DNA of 64,000 nucleotides from Flaccisagitta enflata (Eukaryota; Chaetognatha; Sagittoidea; Aphragmophora): NCBI GenBank assembly GCA_965153355.1, contig OZ231127.1, positions 34,844,001 to 34,908,000 of the forward strand, read 5' to 3'. Shown piece by piece: positions 14,933 to 27,241 of this stretch (position 1 is its first letter; each line of letters starts with the position of its first letter). The notes under the pieces were generated by a model. It saw only the letters and a program-made list of their open reading frames with translations, ran no database searches and was not told where the DNA came from. The position numbers and the translations under genes were made by a program.

Positions 14933-15173
14933 CAGATCAATCCAACGGATTGCAAGGGACTTAAGAATTCCATCAGTTATAGATGGAATTCTTTTAGAGA
15001 TAATAGGGGTTTTCGCATTGGCAAAATTATCGAGATATTTCATAGGAAATATCTAGATAATATCTTGATAATACGCCCAATGCGAAAACCCCTAATCTTA
15101 GAAATAAAAGAATAAGCATCTGTTTGAGGGGGAATTCGGTTAAAAGCGGGTCCGTTGGTGCGGGGTTTACGTG
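14933..15173. mobile_element. Pogo-like MITE carrying a nested hairpin
   Basis: Decayed CAGATCAATCCAACGG end and a GCGGGGTTTACGTG end, each next to TA. The core GAATTCCATCAGTTATAGAT matches the 52269 copy. A foldback of about 95 bp (15002-15096, TAGGGGTTTTCGCATTGG inverted) interrupts the core. Confidence 0.7.
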
Positions 15174-15362
15174 TAGCTCCATTAGACCACCACACAGTCC
15201 ATCAAATCCCATCCTACTGAAAAAAAAAACACCTAACGCCACTTCATCCCACTCCACCCCCCTACACAGTTCAATAAATTCCATCCTGATGGGAAAAACA
15301 CCGGTACTGTTGAATGGTTATCTGTGATTTTTTGTTTTTGAGACTTTTTAAGCGGGTTTTTA

Positions 15363-15470
15363 AATTAGGGTTAGCGGTGGGTTTAGGCCCAAAACTTAGG
15401 GTTAGGATTAGGGTTGGGGATAGTTTTAGGGTTAGGGCTAGGGACATGGCTAGCGTTAGGGCTAAGGGTT
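15363..15470 (+). repeat. Degenerate telomere-like TTAGGG repeats
   Basis: Multiple TTAGGGTTAG, TTAGGATTAGGG and GTTAGGGCTAGGG words, irregular in phase. Consistent with decayed interstitial telomeric sequence or G-rich low complexity. Confidence 0.55.
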
Positions 15471-16098
15471 GGCTGGGTTTTTAGTATTACGGCCCAAAGC
15501 TACTCGAATTAAAGCTTCGCTCTGGCGGAGGATTTGGAAACAAAAACAAAATCGTGCAGAAAATCATACAAAATCGCCAAAACGCCTAACACCACTTTGT
15601 CCCACTCCACCCACCTATACCATTCTTCCAAAGATGACGTTTTTTTAGATGCCGAAATACTGCGGATCAACTGAATAAACGAATGAATTAAGAACTGAAA
15701 TTTCATGGAGATTGGAAAATCAAAAAAGACCAAAGCTATCAACCCGAAAACTTTTTCGAAGCCGCCACTACATGCTGCACATTTTAGAAAGATAGATCAA
15801 AAATTCAAAATAGCGGGCAATCAAGACCAAACTGCGAAAGAACAAGGGAAATGGGAAAAAGAGCAGAAGTGGAGAACGAGATTTCTTCTTGTCGAAGATT
15901 TACCTTCCAGACTCTTTTTCTTTTACTTATTTTCACCCATTTCTTTTTTCCCTTATCAAACCATTTTTTTTTCGGGGAGGGGGGGGGGGAGAAAATCGGG
16001 AAATTGAAGTGCGCCGTGCCCTGAAGTCTGATGGTGGAAATAACGTGCTGACGAACCATGAACATCAAGCGACTATCTCAAACTTTATCGGCAATTTT
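15471..16098. other. No gene seen
   Basis: CACTTTGTCCCACTCCACCC at 15592 repeats a similar block at 15239. Contains a poly-G run at 15978-15990. Confidence 0.45.
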
Positions 16099-16557
16099 AG
16101 ATAGTCGCAAAAGCGTCAGATGGTCAGCAGTGACCGATGCTCCTAGGGTTGGTGTATATGAAGATGAGATGGTGACAGGAGCAGCAGCTCTGAAGGGAGC
16201 GACAATCTATGCCTAGGCACATGGGGAATCATGGAGCACTTTATAGTCTATGAGGTTGATTTAGGCTAAGATTGGGGGATTGGGGTCTTGGGGCTGGGGT
16301 TTGGGTTTTGAGGCTAGGATTTGAGCCTCGTGGCTGAGATTCAGGCCTCAAGGCTGGGAATTGGATATTTAACTAGAAATCAGAGCTCGTTCTGGGTTCA
16401 AAATTTGGCCTCAAGGCAGGGATTTGGGCCTTGAAGCTGAGATTTGAGTCAGGGGGATGCCGAAGGAGAAGAATAAGATGAAGGAGGAGAAGAAGAAGAA
16501 ATATCCCCAAATGAAAGCATAGGTCATTGACTCCTTAGAGTCCGCTGCCAAAAAAGT
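16099..16557 (-). mobile_element. Family D element
   Basis: Tail ATAGTCGCAAAAGCGTCAGA, TGGTCAGCAGTGACCGATGC, then arms with CCTAGGCACATGGGGAA against ATGAAAGCATAGGTCATTGA and GTCCGCTGCC. Interior GGGGCTGGGGTTTGGGTTTT type repeats. Ends 46 bp before the foldback at 16604. Confidence 0.72.
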
Positions 16558-17472
16558 GTTTTTTTGCCAATATGACGCGTAAATCAATTTTATGACATAG
16601 TAGTAGGGTAGAAGGTCGATGGGGCCCCTGGGGAAAAATTTCAAAATGAGATATGAGTACCTTTTTTAGATAAAATTTAATGTTTTTAAAGATGTTTAAA
16701 ACAGTCCCCAAGACAGAAATCAAAATTTTTACCCAGGGGCCCAAGGTATAAAGATTAGAGGTACATCGCCAAAAATCGCGGAAAAACATGAAAATCAAAT
16801 TTTTGATTGCTTACGTTTTTTTTCAAATCAACTCAATAGATGGTTGAAAAACCTTAGGATTGCTCTTGTTTGAAGGATATTTAGTATTAGGATGTTAAAG
16901 ACTAAAAAAATAGAGAACAGTGACCCTTGGGGTCCCTCCAGGGGCCCCCAAAAGTCCCGCAATGAAGAAAAATAAAATAAAATCGCTTAAAAGATTATTT
17001 TTTCGCCTTTCAGGTTGTTAGAGAAGTGTATTTCATGTTTAGATACTGTCATTCATTGGATAGGTTCAAAAAAGAAGTTTCAGAGCTCCTGAGGGGGCTC
17101 ATCCACGGGCCCCAACAAACCAGAAATAAGAAGAAATGACCAAAATCATGGCATTTTCATTTTTTTTCTTTTTAACAATAAAATGCTAAATCATCTATCT
17201 AGTAACTGTCATCTAGTGTGAAGAATATAATTTGAATAAAAGTGAAGGTTTAAGACTCCTAATGGGCCCTTCCAGAGAGCCTAAAAGACCTAAAATAGCG
17301 ATAAATGTATAATCTTAATATTTTCTGAAGTTTTGCTATCACATCAAAAGACTGGTACGTTACACCTGCATGCTATTCATGGAATAATTCTTCCATTCAT
17401 TCACCTATTCATTTGTTTATTCATTCATTTGTTTATTCATTCATTCTTTCGTTTATTCATTTACCATACATA

Positions 17473-17655
17473 CAGTTGAACCCCACTCTAACGGACCCGC
17501 CACCAGTAGAATTCCGCCTATAAAAGATAAAAATTCTTGGTCCTTTAAAGTATATTTCTTTTTTTTCTTTTGTTGGCAATAACTGATGTTTGCCTATAAG
17601 TATAACAGAGGAAAATTGTTGGTCCCCTGAAATCCGTTAAAGCAGGGTTTAACTG
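17473..17655. mobile_element. Pogo-like MITE, TA target site
   Basis: CAGTTGAACCCCACTCTAAC to CAGGGTTTAACTG, TA on both sides; 183 bp. Preceded by (TTCA)n at 17395-17462. Confidence 0.85.
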
Positions 17656-18171
17656 TAAAATTGTTGATATGATAACTGATTTATCAATAAGCAGCTGCTT
17701 CTTGCGTTTGAAAATAGAAGCTTGCATGCAACTTGACATTGTCAAATGTGAAACAGTGGTTTAACAGATTTCTTTATTTTGTTTTTAATTTTTTGAAAAA
17801 AGGAGGGAGAGAGGAGATGCTATTCAGGCATTAAAGTGATAAAAGGATTCAGCTGAGTAAAACGGAAAAATGGTTCACATTTGAAGCCAAAAATGCAAGG
17901 CCAACAAGGAGCAACACTATGGTGACGGATGAAGGGGAGAGTCTGTCTAAGAGTTACTCTCTTCATTCATTAATGAAAGAAACAATGAATGTATGCATGA
18001 ATGAGTCAGTAAATGAATGAATGTATCATTGTAAGAATAGATGAATAATAGGATGAATGAATATATGAATAAATAGATAAAATTTTCCAAAAACGGTATG
18101 CACAAGTGACGAGCCAGTCCATCTACTTTGAAGCAAAATAAGTTGAGAATACTATCAAACTTTTGTCACTC

Positions 18172-18931
18172 TTTAGTTGCGGACATGCAAATCTTAAAGA
18201 GGCTTTGTCTGTCCATTCACCTGTCTGTCCATTGGTCCAGGGTCATCAAGTTGAAAAGTGGAACAAGTGTCTAAGATACTTTTTGGGCAGCAGCCCCAAA
18301 GGGCTGATGTCCTCTAGGACACAGGAGTGAATTTCCAGACGTTCGTTCATACCTCCGTCTGTCTGTCCGTCTCCCCCTGAGGCTACTCGGGCCCCTCTTG
18401 GACCTCAAATCAGCCCTCTTAAGGCCCCTAATTAGCCCCTTCATGCCCCAAATCAACCCTATCAGACCCAAACATCCCCTTTAGATCAAATACTAGCCTT
18501 CCCAAGCCTGAAATCAACCCTCTTAGACCTAAAATAAGCTCTCAGGCCCAAAATATGCCTCTTTCAGAACCAAAATCAACCCTCTCAGGCCAAAAATCAA
18601 CCCTCTCAGGCAAAAAATCAAACCTCTCAGGCCCAAAATCCCCAACTCCAAGCAAGAAAATACCCACAAATTTGCCCTCTCAGGACGTCTGGAAATTCAC
18701 CCCTGTGTCCTACAGGACATCCGCTCTTTAGGGCCGCTGCCCTGCTCTCACTCCACTCCTGTAGCACACCACTCCAAGCAGGGCATTGGGTACCGCTGAC
18801 CATATGCGATCCTTGGATGACTAGTTGTGTATTTTTAAGTGTGTGGGATGGGGGTTGGGGTGTCAATGGGGGTTAGATACCCCCGCCCACCAGTCCGCAA
18901 TAATATTGTGACCACACATAACTTGTTTGTT
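18172..18931 (+). mobile_element. Family B HINE-like element split by a family D insertion
   Basis: The left part, 18172-18281, starts with an AGTTGCGGACATGCAA hairpin. The right part, 18830-18931, runs GTGTGTGGGATGGGGG to CACATAACTTGTTT. The two halves join as in the intact copy at 3352. Confidence 0.8.
18282..18829 (+). mobile_element. Family D element inserted in a family B element
   Basis: GGGCAGCAGCCCCAAAGGGC...TTTCCAGACG at the left is inverted at 18693-18750. Interior CCTCAGGCCCAAAATC repeats. The tail ends GCG ATCC-TT-GGAT GACTAG. The empty site at 3438-3460 shows no obvious target duplication. Confidence 0.82.
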
Positions 18932-19239
18932 TTGGGTACTTTAGGCCCTCAGGAAGTGCCCATCAGGGGTGTAAGCTGTCACTTTCATTCATATTGAGCT
19001 TTCTTACACTTGATGATAGCGTCTGAATAAAAGATTTGCCACATCATTATGATAAAGAAACAAGACTATCAAAAATAGTATGATTATGGTTATTCTAACT
19101 TTTTGAGCTATTTGGGGACACTATGTGGGACCCCTAAGGGGCCCTTAGACTAAATAGGTTTATGTCACAACCTAATTACTGTATCTTCACATAAGATTCA
19201 CATCTCTATTGACCTCAATGAAGAAAACTCAGCAAAAAA

Positions 19240-19419
19240 CAGAGTGGAGCACTGCTAGAGCGCACCCTCTATCAAGGCATGACCACCCAATTAGTCATGC
19301 AACCTACAGTCCCATGAAAGATTTTGTAGTTTTTTTTTCTATATTGGCAATAACGCAGCTTCATTATGTAGCATCTTTTTGCTCAGTCCCTTGAAATGCG
19401 CTCTAGTGAAGCTCAACTG
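19240..19419. mobile_element. MITE related to 40798
   Basis: GTGGAGCACTGCTAGAGCGC at the left, inverse GCGCTCTAGTGAAGCTCAAC at the right, TA after the right end. The left TA is not preserved. Confidence 0.7.
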
Positions 19420-19889
19420 TATCACTTTGGTTATTTTTACCATTTTGGGGCTTCATAAGGACCTTTGGAGGGGCCCCCAGGAGCTACTGTCATCTATTTC
19501 CAAAAAATTCATATTCTACTACTAAATTTCTATTAAACAAAACTAATTCAAGAGTTTCTCATCAATCCATAAAAAAAATATTAAAAAACAAAGTGAGCCA
19601 AAATCAACTGCTTTTTTGCGTTTTTGCGATTTTCGCGCAGCTTACCTCTTGCCTAGAATATGTGGGCCCCTGGGTAAAAATGTTAAAAATGAGTATAGAA
19701 ATTGTACCTTTCATCCTCTAATACATTAATTTTGACAAAAAAATGGTACTCAAATCCCAATTTCAACTTAGGCAATCGACCTTCTACCCTAATAGTAGAA
19801 GATTCAACGATACCTGAGAAAAGCTATTCTGATGGATCGATGAATACAAAGTCAGCTAAGCCCAAATTTTGATTTACTTTGGTTTCGAT

Positions 19890-20240
19890 CAGGCCTGAAT
19901 TTAGCAATTCTTTTGACTGAGCCAACCGGGCTCACTCATCCCAATTTGACAGAACCCAAGCGGAAAATTGTGAGCATCTAAAAAAAGGACAAGAGCCTTT
20001 GGAGCTATGTAATTCTAATTATTGTCCCAGTATTTTTTATAAGATGATTCGGTAAGTGTAATGATCTAGAAATCACTGAAAACTTCAAGACTGAATAACA
20101 AGTTTTCCTCCAGCAGCTGGAGCGCTACTAATTCATCTTCATAAGTGAGAGCCAGCCGGGCTATGAATTTTCAAAACATTAGAGCCCGACAGCAAAACAG
20201 AGAGCATCGGGCTCGCGGGGTTGCTCTAAAATCAGGCCTG
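19890..20240. mobile_element. hAT-like MITE, 351 bp, 8-bp target duplication
   Basis: CAGGCCTGAATTTAG at the left and CTAAAATCAGGCCTG at the right. Flanks GTTTCGAT and GTTTTGAT agree at 7 of 8. Same ends as 23494-24436. Confidence 0.8.
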
Positions 20241-20380
20241 GTTTTGATACTATAACTCTATTGCATAAAAAAAATACTAAAATAGAATGGAAATAAAGAT
20301 ATCCGAGTAATTGAAGCTTTCCCACGGCAATGCTGTTGTTAGGCATCGAAAATCTATGCAAGAAGAAAGAGAGGAAAATA

Positions 20381-20973
20381 ACCATAAGTGCAATAAAAAT
20401 GGCCGATTTTTGAAAGGTCTGTAAATGATCAAAAATTCATCTTAACATAGCAAAATTCATGACACCTTTAAAACCCTTCAAAAGATCTGTCATTAGAAAC
20501 TTTTGTGGGACCACTAACTCATTGAATATGCAAATGAGAGTAGAATAAGCAAAACCGCTTAATTTTGAAACTGCCCATGGTATCTTTACAAAGTTCCATA
20601 AAAAATCACAGAAAACGTTGACCGATATTGATAAAAATTGAATTGATATTGGGGCAAATACAGGTCAACTAGCCCCTAAAATTTCATTGAAATCGATAAC
20701 GATCTTCTATCATTTTTACTCATCTAAAACATTTCAAAAAATCCGAGTGACAAATTTGGCCCTTTTTTCATGAGGTGGCAATTTAGTTGTTTGCCCTTAA
20801 TCTGTCATATTTTCTAAAAGAATTGAGAAAAAATTTGCTGCATGGACTCAAATGAAAGATAATTTTGATATGATTCTGCAATGCATGAATTTTAGGATGG
20901 TCCCAAGAATCTTTTGACAAAAACCTGTGCTCAAAGCTGTTGAAAAATCGGCCATTTTTATTGCACTTATGGT
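20381..20973. mobile_element. Foldback element, 593 bp, TA target site
   Basis: ACCATAAGTGCAATAAAAAT...GGCCGATTTTT is inverted at 20941-20973, with TA outside each end. AT-rich interior, no coding. Confidence 0.75.
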
Positions 20974-20975
20974 TA

Positions 20976-21458
20976 GACAGAGTGAAAGAGAGAAAAAGAT
21001 GCTATCCCCATTCAGTCGCCGGAAGTTGTGGGAGGAGCAGCCAAAGGTCAAGATTCGATATTGAGTGCAGACAGGTTCATGTCGTCAACGACCATCGCCT
21101 TAGAAACGGCCGATTACCAGGCAAAGTACGATAACATCTGCTTTATGACAAACCTAAGGCAGCAGTGGACATTAAGTGGATGACACCTGCCACTTATGCG
21201 CGTAACATTTGCATAAAGCGGTCAAGCTAGCAGCAATGGTAATCAAGGAGATGTCATCTGACGCAATGGAAATTTTATTGTCAGATTGGATACTCAAGCG
21301 ATGAAGCCTATAACAGTGGATAAGGCCCATTACATTAGCTTTGGGTGGTGAATATCTGGATGGTTTCAAACCACACCACAATAGCGATGCCTGCGTAAAT
21401 ACGTTGCAAAGTTACTTATGAAAATTTCTGCACATAAAATACTATCACAAGATTTAAA
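20976..21458. other. No gene seen
   Basis: Unique-looking sequence with mixed composition; short frames only. Confidence 0.45.
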
Positions 21459-21630
21459 AACAAGGCCGGATACACGGCAATCCAGTCGCGGACGGTTGGG
21501 CAGGAGCAGTGATGCGAAAACCGCTCGCAATTCAAAAATGTGACGGACGGACGGATCTACCGACCTACCGACCTACCGACCTACCGACCGACATGGCAAG
21601 GTGTAGAGTCGCGTGTCCGCGACTAAAAAG
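21459..21630 (-). mobile_element. Family A HINE-like element
   Basis: AACAAGGCCGGATACACGGC at one end. CCAGTCGCGGACGG near it repeats the arm of the terminal hairpin GTCGCG TGTC CGCGAC. (GGAC)n and CTACCGAC repeats between. Confidence 0.85.
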
Positions 21631-21821
21631 GTTCACATCCCCTATCTTATCTGGCAATACCTCATGTCTAAACTTGTAATTTTCCATCGTTGTCAGTCAT
21701 GAACGAATGGAACGAATAACTTCCAAGTTAGGCACTCGGGATTATTTACCTTCCACATCAAACACATTTACGTATAATCTCCATATGGAGATCGGCTCAT
21801 CTTCTACTGAATAGAGCTCGA

Positions 21822-22030
21822 TTTTTAGTCGCGTGCTACGCGACTCTACCCCACACTTTGTCAGTCCGTTGGTCCGTCAGTCCGTCCGATAGTCCATTCG
21901 TTGATCCGTCTCTTTACTTTTTTTGGTTTTCGCGGTCTTTGGCCTCACAGCACCGACCCACCGGACCATAAATTTGGCCCCTATCCAACCGCACGCGAGT
22001 GGGGTAGCCATGTATCCGGCCTTGTTTTTA
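21822..22030 (+). mobile_element. Family A HINE-like element
   Basis: TTTTTAGTCGCGTGCTACGC hairpin, GTCCGTTGGTCCGTCAGTCC, TTTTTTTGGTTTTCGCGGTC, then CCGCACGCGAGTGGGGTAGC and ATCCGGCCTTGTTTTTA. Confidence 0.85.
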
Positions 22031-22301
22031 TTTCGAAGATAGGCTCTCTTGATACTAATTGTTAGGCTATAAATACTTACCGTATTTCTTGCATTCATTG
22101 CCCACCCCCCTCTAATTAGCGACCTCCTTCTCGTTAAAGAATAACCTTATGATGAGAATAATTTTCAAAAAGAAATCTATGAAATCTCGTTGTAATTTAG
22201 GTGTTTTTGGTAGGAAACATAATACGAATAGAACAGTATACAATACTAAAAAACATTCTCTGTTTCAGCGTTTTACTAAATCGAATTGCAGAAAATTTAT
22301 C
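22031..22301. other. No gene seen
   Basis: AT-rich spacer between two HINE-like copies. Confidence 0.4.
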
Positions 22302-22560
22302 AACAGGTGACGCGGGGTCACCATATTGTTGCGGACATCCAACCCCAACCCCAAGCCTCACCCTAACCCCACCCCCAACCACTCCTGCCAAGCACTCACA
22401 CACAACAGCAACTGCAGTATCCTAAATGCGCGTTTTTTTTTTGCGTTTACAACTCAAGCGTGATGGACTGACGGATCAACAGAAGGACCGACGGATCAAC
22501 AGAATGACAGACGGAGGGATAGACAAAGCTTCTCATAGAGTGGCGTGTCCGCAACTAAAA
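22302..22560 (-). mobile_element. Family B HINE-like element
   Basis: AACAGGTGACGCGGGGTCAC, ATATTGTTGCGGAC, CCAACCCCAACCCCAAGCC, CACTCACACACAACAGC, then GACGGACGGAT-like repeats and the end GTGTCCGCAACTAAAAAG. Confidence 0.8.
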
Positions 22561-23074
22561 AGTTTGAATTTTATTAAAGATTTTGATACAGTAGGTCTCG
22601 TCTAGACTTGAGATATCGGGGGCAAGCACTGTAAAAAATGAATGAAGCCAGGGGATTGATATTTGGAACACAGACTTATGAAATTATGCTTTATTGCCCA
22701 TGATAGTTGGTTGCTATGGAAACCCATTTCCATGCATTTATGCTAAAATATCAATATTTTGAGGACATTTTTTTAGGAATCATTACTTAAAACTGAATTT
22801 GCTACAACTTTCCCACAGTATATTCAGTAAAAATGTCGCTGGTTTAGTGGTTGCTAGGGGTTGTCACACATGGATACTAGGTTGGACGAAAAACCACGAT
22901 CTCGGAAATTTGTCTTGCTTATATAAGTAAGGCGTTCAGGGACATGTACAATGATATTCTATCAAGTTTTAGGGTCACAGGCTAAGAAGAACTGTGATCG
23001 TGCCCCCCCCTTTTTCTAGCTCATTTTTTCCTTAGTGCATTTTCTTTAGTTCCAATTAAGTAATCGCCGGCAAA

Positions 23075-23347
<273 letters not shown>

Positions 23348-23493
23348 ATAAAAAAGCCAGTATCTTCACAACTGAGGCTAGTATTACATTTTGTTAAATT
23401 TGCTACTCAATTTGGGAATCAGTTATGTCAACAGTTATACAGTAAAATTTTGCAGTGAATTGAATCAATAACTGTTGGGACAAACCATATAAG

Positions 23494-24436
23494 CAGGCCT
23501 GAAATTAGAATTTTTTCTGAGCGTGCACACCGGGCACGCCCCCCAAAATTTTAGCGTGCCCGACATGAAAAGAGCGTGCCCGGTAAAATGGGTACTTTTA
23601 ACATACTTCTACTATCTCATTTTTTTCTGAAGCCTCCCAAAGAGATTGAGATAGCTACTAGTGAAATAACTACAACGATCTTGATCTTTGGAGCGTTTTG
23701 ATGCATTGTTAAAAAAAAAACAGGTTAGGCTAAGCTTCATTTGACTTTATCTTTGTGTGTAAAGGAAGTCATGCCAGTTCCTCAGTCGGTTGGTCGGTTG
23801 GTCTGTCAGTCAATTGCGCAAATGTCAAAACCGCGCAAAACTGCTGATCCTGGCGTTAATCTTTATTCTTGTAACCTTCCCACTTTCATTCACTTTCATT
23901 CACCTTCCTTCACTTCCATTCACCTTCATTCTTTTTCATTCACTTTCTATTTTCATCCATTCATGCAAGCGTTCATTAAAAACGTCCATTCATCAAAAAC
24001 GTTCATTAATGCATTCTTAGTCAGCTAGGCTTTTTTTTCAGTTGAAAAAAGTAACATTGATTCAACAAATAAGGCTGAAATTCCAGTGTCACACTTTACA
24101 ACTCCTGAAGGAAAAGATAAACAAAAAGACCAATACTTGTATTTCGCGATCTAAGAAAGTATGAATGAATGAATGAATGAATGAATGAATGACTGCATGA
24201 ATGTATGAAAGTATGAATGAGTGATTGGTTGAAGGATTTAGAGCGAGAATGTGAAAAGAAGGCTGAGAACGCTCATTTTGCACATTTTTTTCCCTTTTTT
24301 TTTGAAAGCATGAGAGATAAAAAAAATAAAAGAGACACAAGAGCGTGCACGCCGGGCACGCAGCTAGCAAAAGCTGCGTGCCCGACAGCAAAACTGCGTG
24401 CACCCGGCACGCGGGCACGCTCTATTTTCAGGCCTG
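23494..24436. mobile_element. hAT-like element, 943 bp, 8-bp target duplication
   Basis: CAGGCCTGAAA and its inverse at the ends, then GAGCGTGCACACCGGGCACG inverted near the right end. Flanks CATATAAG and CATTTAAG agree at 7 of 8. The interior has TTCATTCACT and (GAAT)n repeats. No transposase. Confidence 0.82.
24158..24200 (+). repeat. (GAAT)n microsatellite
   Basis: Short GAAT array inside the hAT-like element. Confidence 0.9.
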
Positions 24437-24528
24437 CATTTAAGTCACTTATTAATCGGGTCCTCAACCGGATAATCATTACATTCCAACAATTTTTAAA
24501 CTCCTGTTTCAGCTACCTAGCTTTCCTA

Positions 24529-24770
24529 TTTAGTCGCATGCCATGCGACTCTACACTCTGCTTTGTTGGTTCATATGTCTATCAGTCTGTCTGTCTGTCA
24601 CTCTGCTTTGTCGGTTCATATGTCTATCGGTCTGTCTGTCTGTCGGTCCGACCATCACACTTTACTTTTTTTGGGTTTCTGCGGTTTTTGTCCTCACTGC
24701 TCCTGCCCAAATGATCTAGTGACCTCAAATACAGCTCCTGCCCGCTTGCCGTGTATCTGGCCTTGTTTTT
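24529..24770 (+). mobile_element. Family A HINE-like element
   Basis: TAGTCGCATGCCATGCGACT hairpin (variant stem with paired changes), an internal duplicated CTCTGCTTTGTYGGTTCATA block, and GTGTATCTGGCCTTGTTTTT at the end. Confidence 0.82.
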
Positions 24771-24932
24771 AGTTGCGTGCTACGTGACCCCACACCCCGC
24801 TTTGTCCGTCTGTCTGTTCGTCTGTCTGTCCATCCATCCGTCCGTCCATCCGTCCGTCCATCCATCCGTCTTTCCATTTTACTTTGCCCACCCGTCCGCA
24901 ACAATATTGTGACTCCGCGTTACTTGTTCTCA
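24771..24932 (+). mobile_element. Family B HINE-like element
   Basis: AGTTGCGTGCTACGTGAC, (GTCC/ATCC)n, then CCCGTCCGCAACAATATTGT and GCGTTACTTGTTCTC. It abuts the preceding A copy with no spacer. Confidence 0.8.
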
Positions 24933-25798
24933 TTCTTGTTCTTACCCATGACAAACGAGATTTGAGCAAGCTTGCGAAAGAAATCCTTGAAGGTGCCCCA
25001 AAAAAGTCATTTCTGTATAAAATTGCATGGAGTCTATTTTTTGGGGGTTTTAAGGCCCTACAAGGGGCTCTTCAAAACGCACCGCAACACTTGCTGAAAA
25101 GGACTGATCAGTAAACGCAGTGCCGAGGTACCACTGCACAGAACAGAAAAAAAGAATATTGCTCAATCTAAACATTTTTCAATCTAATTTTTAGCTATTT
25201 GGGCTCTATTTGGGGCTGCTACGGGTCTCTATCTCCCATTATTACAACTACTTATCCCTGCCCTGGCACCCCTGAGTTTGTCTCACAAGGAGAAGGTGAA
25301 AAAAAGTGTATTGGACCCTTTTTTGGGAGATCATATAATTAGAAATGGAGAAATTTCACATGGTAGAAGATGGGCCTAAGAGGAAAGGGGGGGGTGGCAC
25401 AACCACAATTTTTTTCACTTCATGGTCCTAATACTTGATAGAAGGTCTCAGTAAGTGACCCTGAACTCATCACTGATATAAGCAAGAAAGATTTCCGAAA
25501 TCGTGGATCTTCGTCCAACCTAATGGATACGCTCCCTAGCAATGGCCAATTGAGCAATATTCCTACAAAATATATTGTGGGAAAAAGGTAGTATATTTAA
25601 TTTTAAGCAATGTTCCTTAAAAAAATCTCCTAAAATATTGATATTTTGTCGAAAATACATGGAAATGTCTTCCCATAGCAACCAAGTATCATAGGAAATA
25701 AATCATTCTTTTATTAGTTCATATTTCAAATATCAGCCTCTTAGCTTCTTCCATAAGGCTTACCCCCGTTATCTCAAGTCTAGACGAGATCTACTGTA

Positions 25799-26581
<783 letters not shown>

Positions 26582-26650
26582 CAACACACACTAACTTAGG
26601 GGCATCGGGTACCGCTGACCATGTAACGCTTTTGCGACTATTTTCTCTCT
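26582..26650 (+). mobile_element. Family D tail fragment
   Basis: GGGCATCGGGTACCGCTGAC followed by CATGTAACGCTTTTGCGACT: only the tail and its CGC-TTTT-GCG hairpin are left, next to the GA tract. Confidence 0.65.
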
Positions 26651-26691
26651 CTCTCTTTCTCTTTCCTCTCACCTCTCTTTTATGTGCTTTT

Positions 26692-27168
26692 TGGGCAGTG
26701 GCCCCAAAGGGCCGGTGTCCTGTAGGACACAGGGGGCAAATTCATACGTACGTCCTTCTGTCCATCCAGCCGTCCGCCCGTAAGTCCGCCCCCCCCCCCC
26801 GCCTCTTTAGACCAGAAACCTCAAACCCTATTGAATAACATCGAAAATTTACAAAAACTGAAAAATACAAAAATTTTCATAGAATAATATGAAAAATTGA
26901 AAGAAAATGCAAAAATGCAAAAATCCCCATTTAATAACATGGACAATAGATGAAAAATGAAGTCAATGCAGAAATTCCCATTAGATAGCATTGGAAATTG
27001 ACAAAAAAAGAAAAAATCTCATTGAATAATATGGAAACTCACCCCTGTGTCCTACAGGACATCGGCTTTTTGGGGCCGCTGCCATACTCACACTCAGCTG
27101 TCACAAAATCACTTCCAGCAGGGCATCGGGTACCGCTGAACATGTGGGATCCTTGGATGACTAATTGT
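26692..27168 (+). mobile_element. Family D element
   Basis: GGGCAGTGGCCCCAAAGGGC...GGACACAGGGG at the left, its inverse at 27037-27084, poly-C at 26790-26800, and an AT-rich interior with ATTGAATAACATGGAAA repeats instead of the CAGGCCTC unit. The tail ends ATCC-TT-GGAT GACTAA. Confidence 0.8.
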
Positions 27169-27241
27169 TAGTGTGACTTTTTAAACTGACAATGGAGGGT
27201 CGAATGGACACAGCATTTGTTAAGGTTGCGTTTCCGTAACT

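Larger units (their letters stand above)
16604..19791. mobile_element. Large foldback DNA element, 3.2 kb, 7-bp target duplication
   Basis: TAGGGTAGAAGGTCGA at 16604 is inverted at 19776-19791, and both sides are flanked by ATAGTAG (16597-16603, 19792-19798). The arms stay complementary for about 200 bp (GGGCCCCTGG and AAAATCGC blocks). The interior holds a pogo-like MITE, a family B copy with a family D insertion and another MITE. No transposase frame is visible. Confidence 0.8.
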
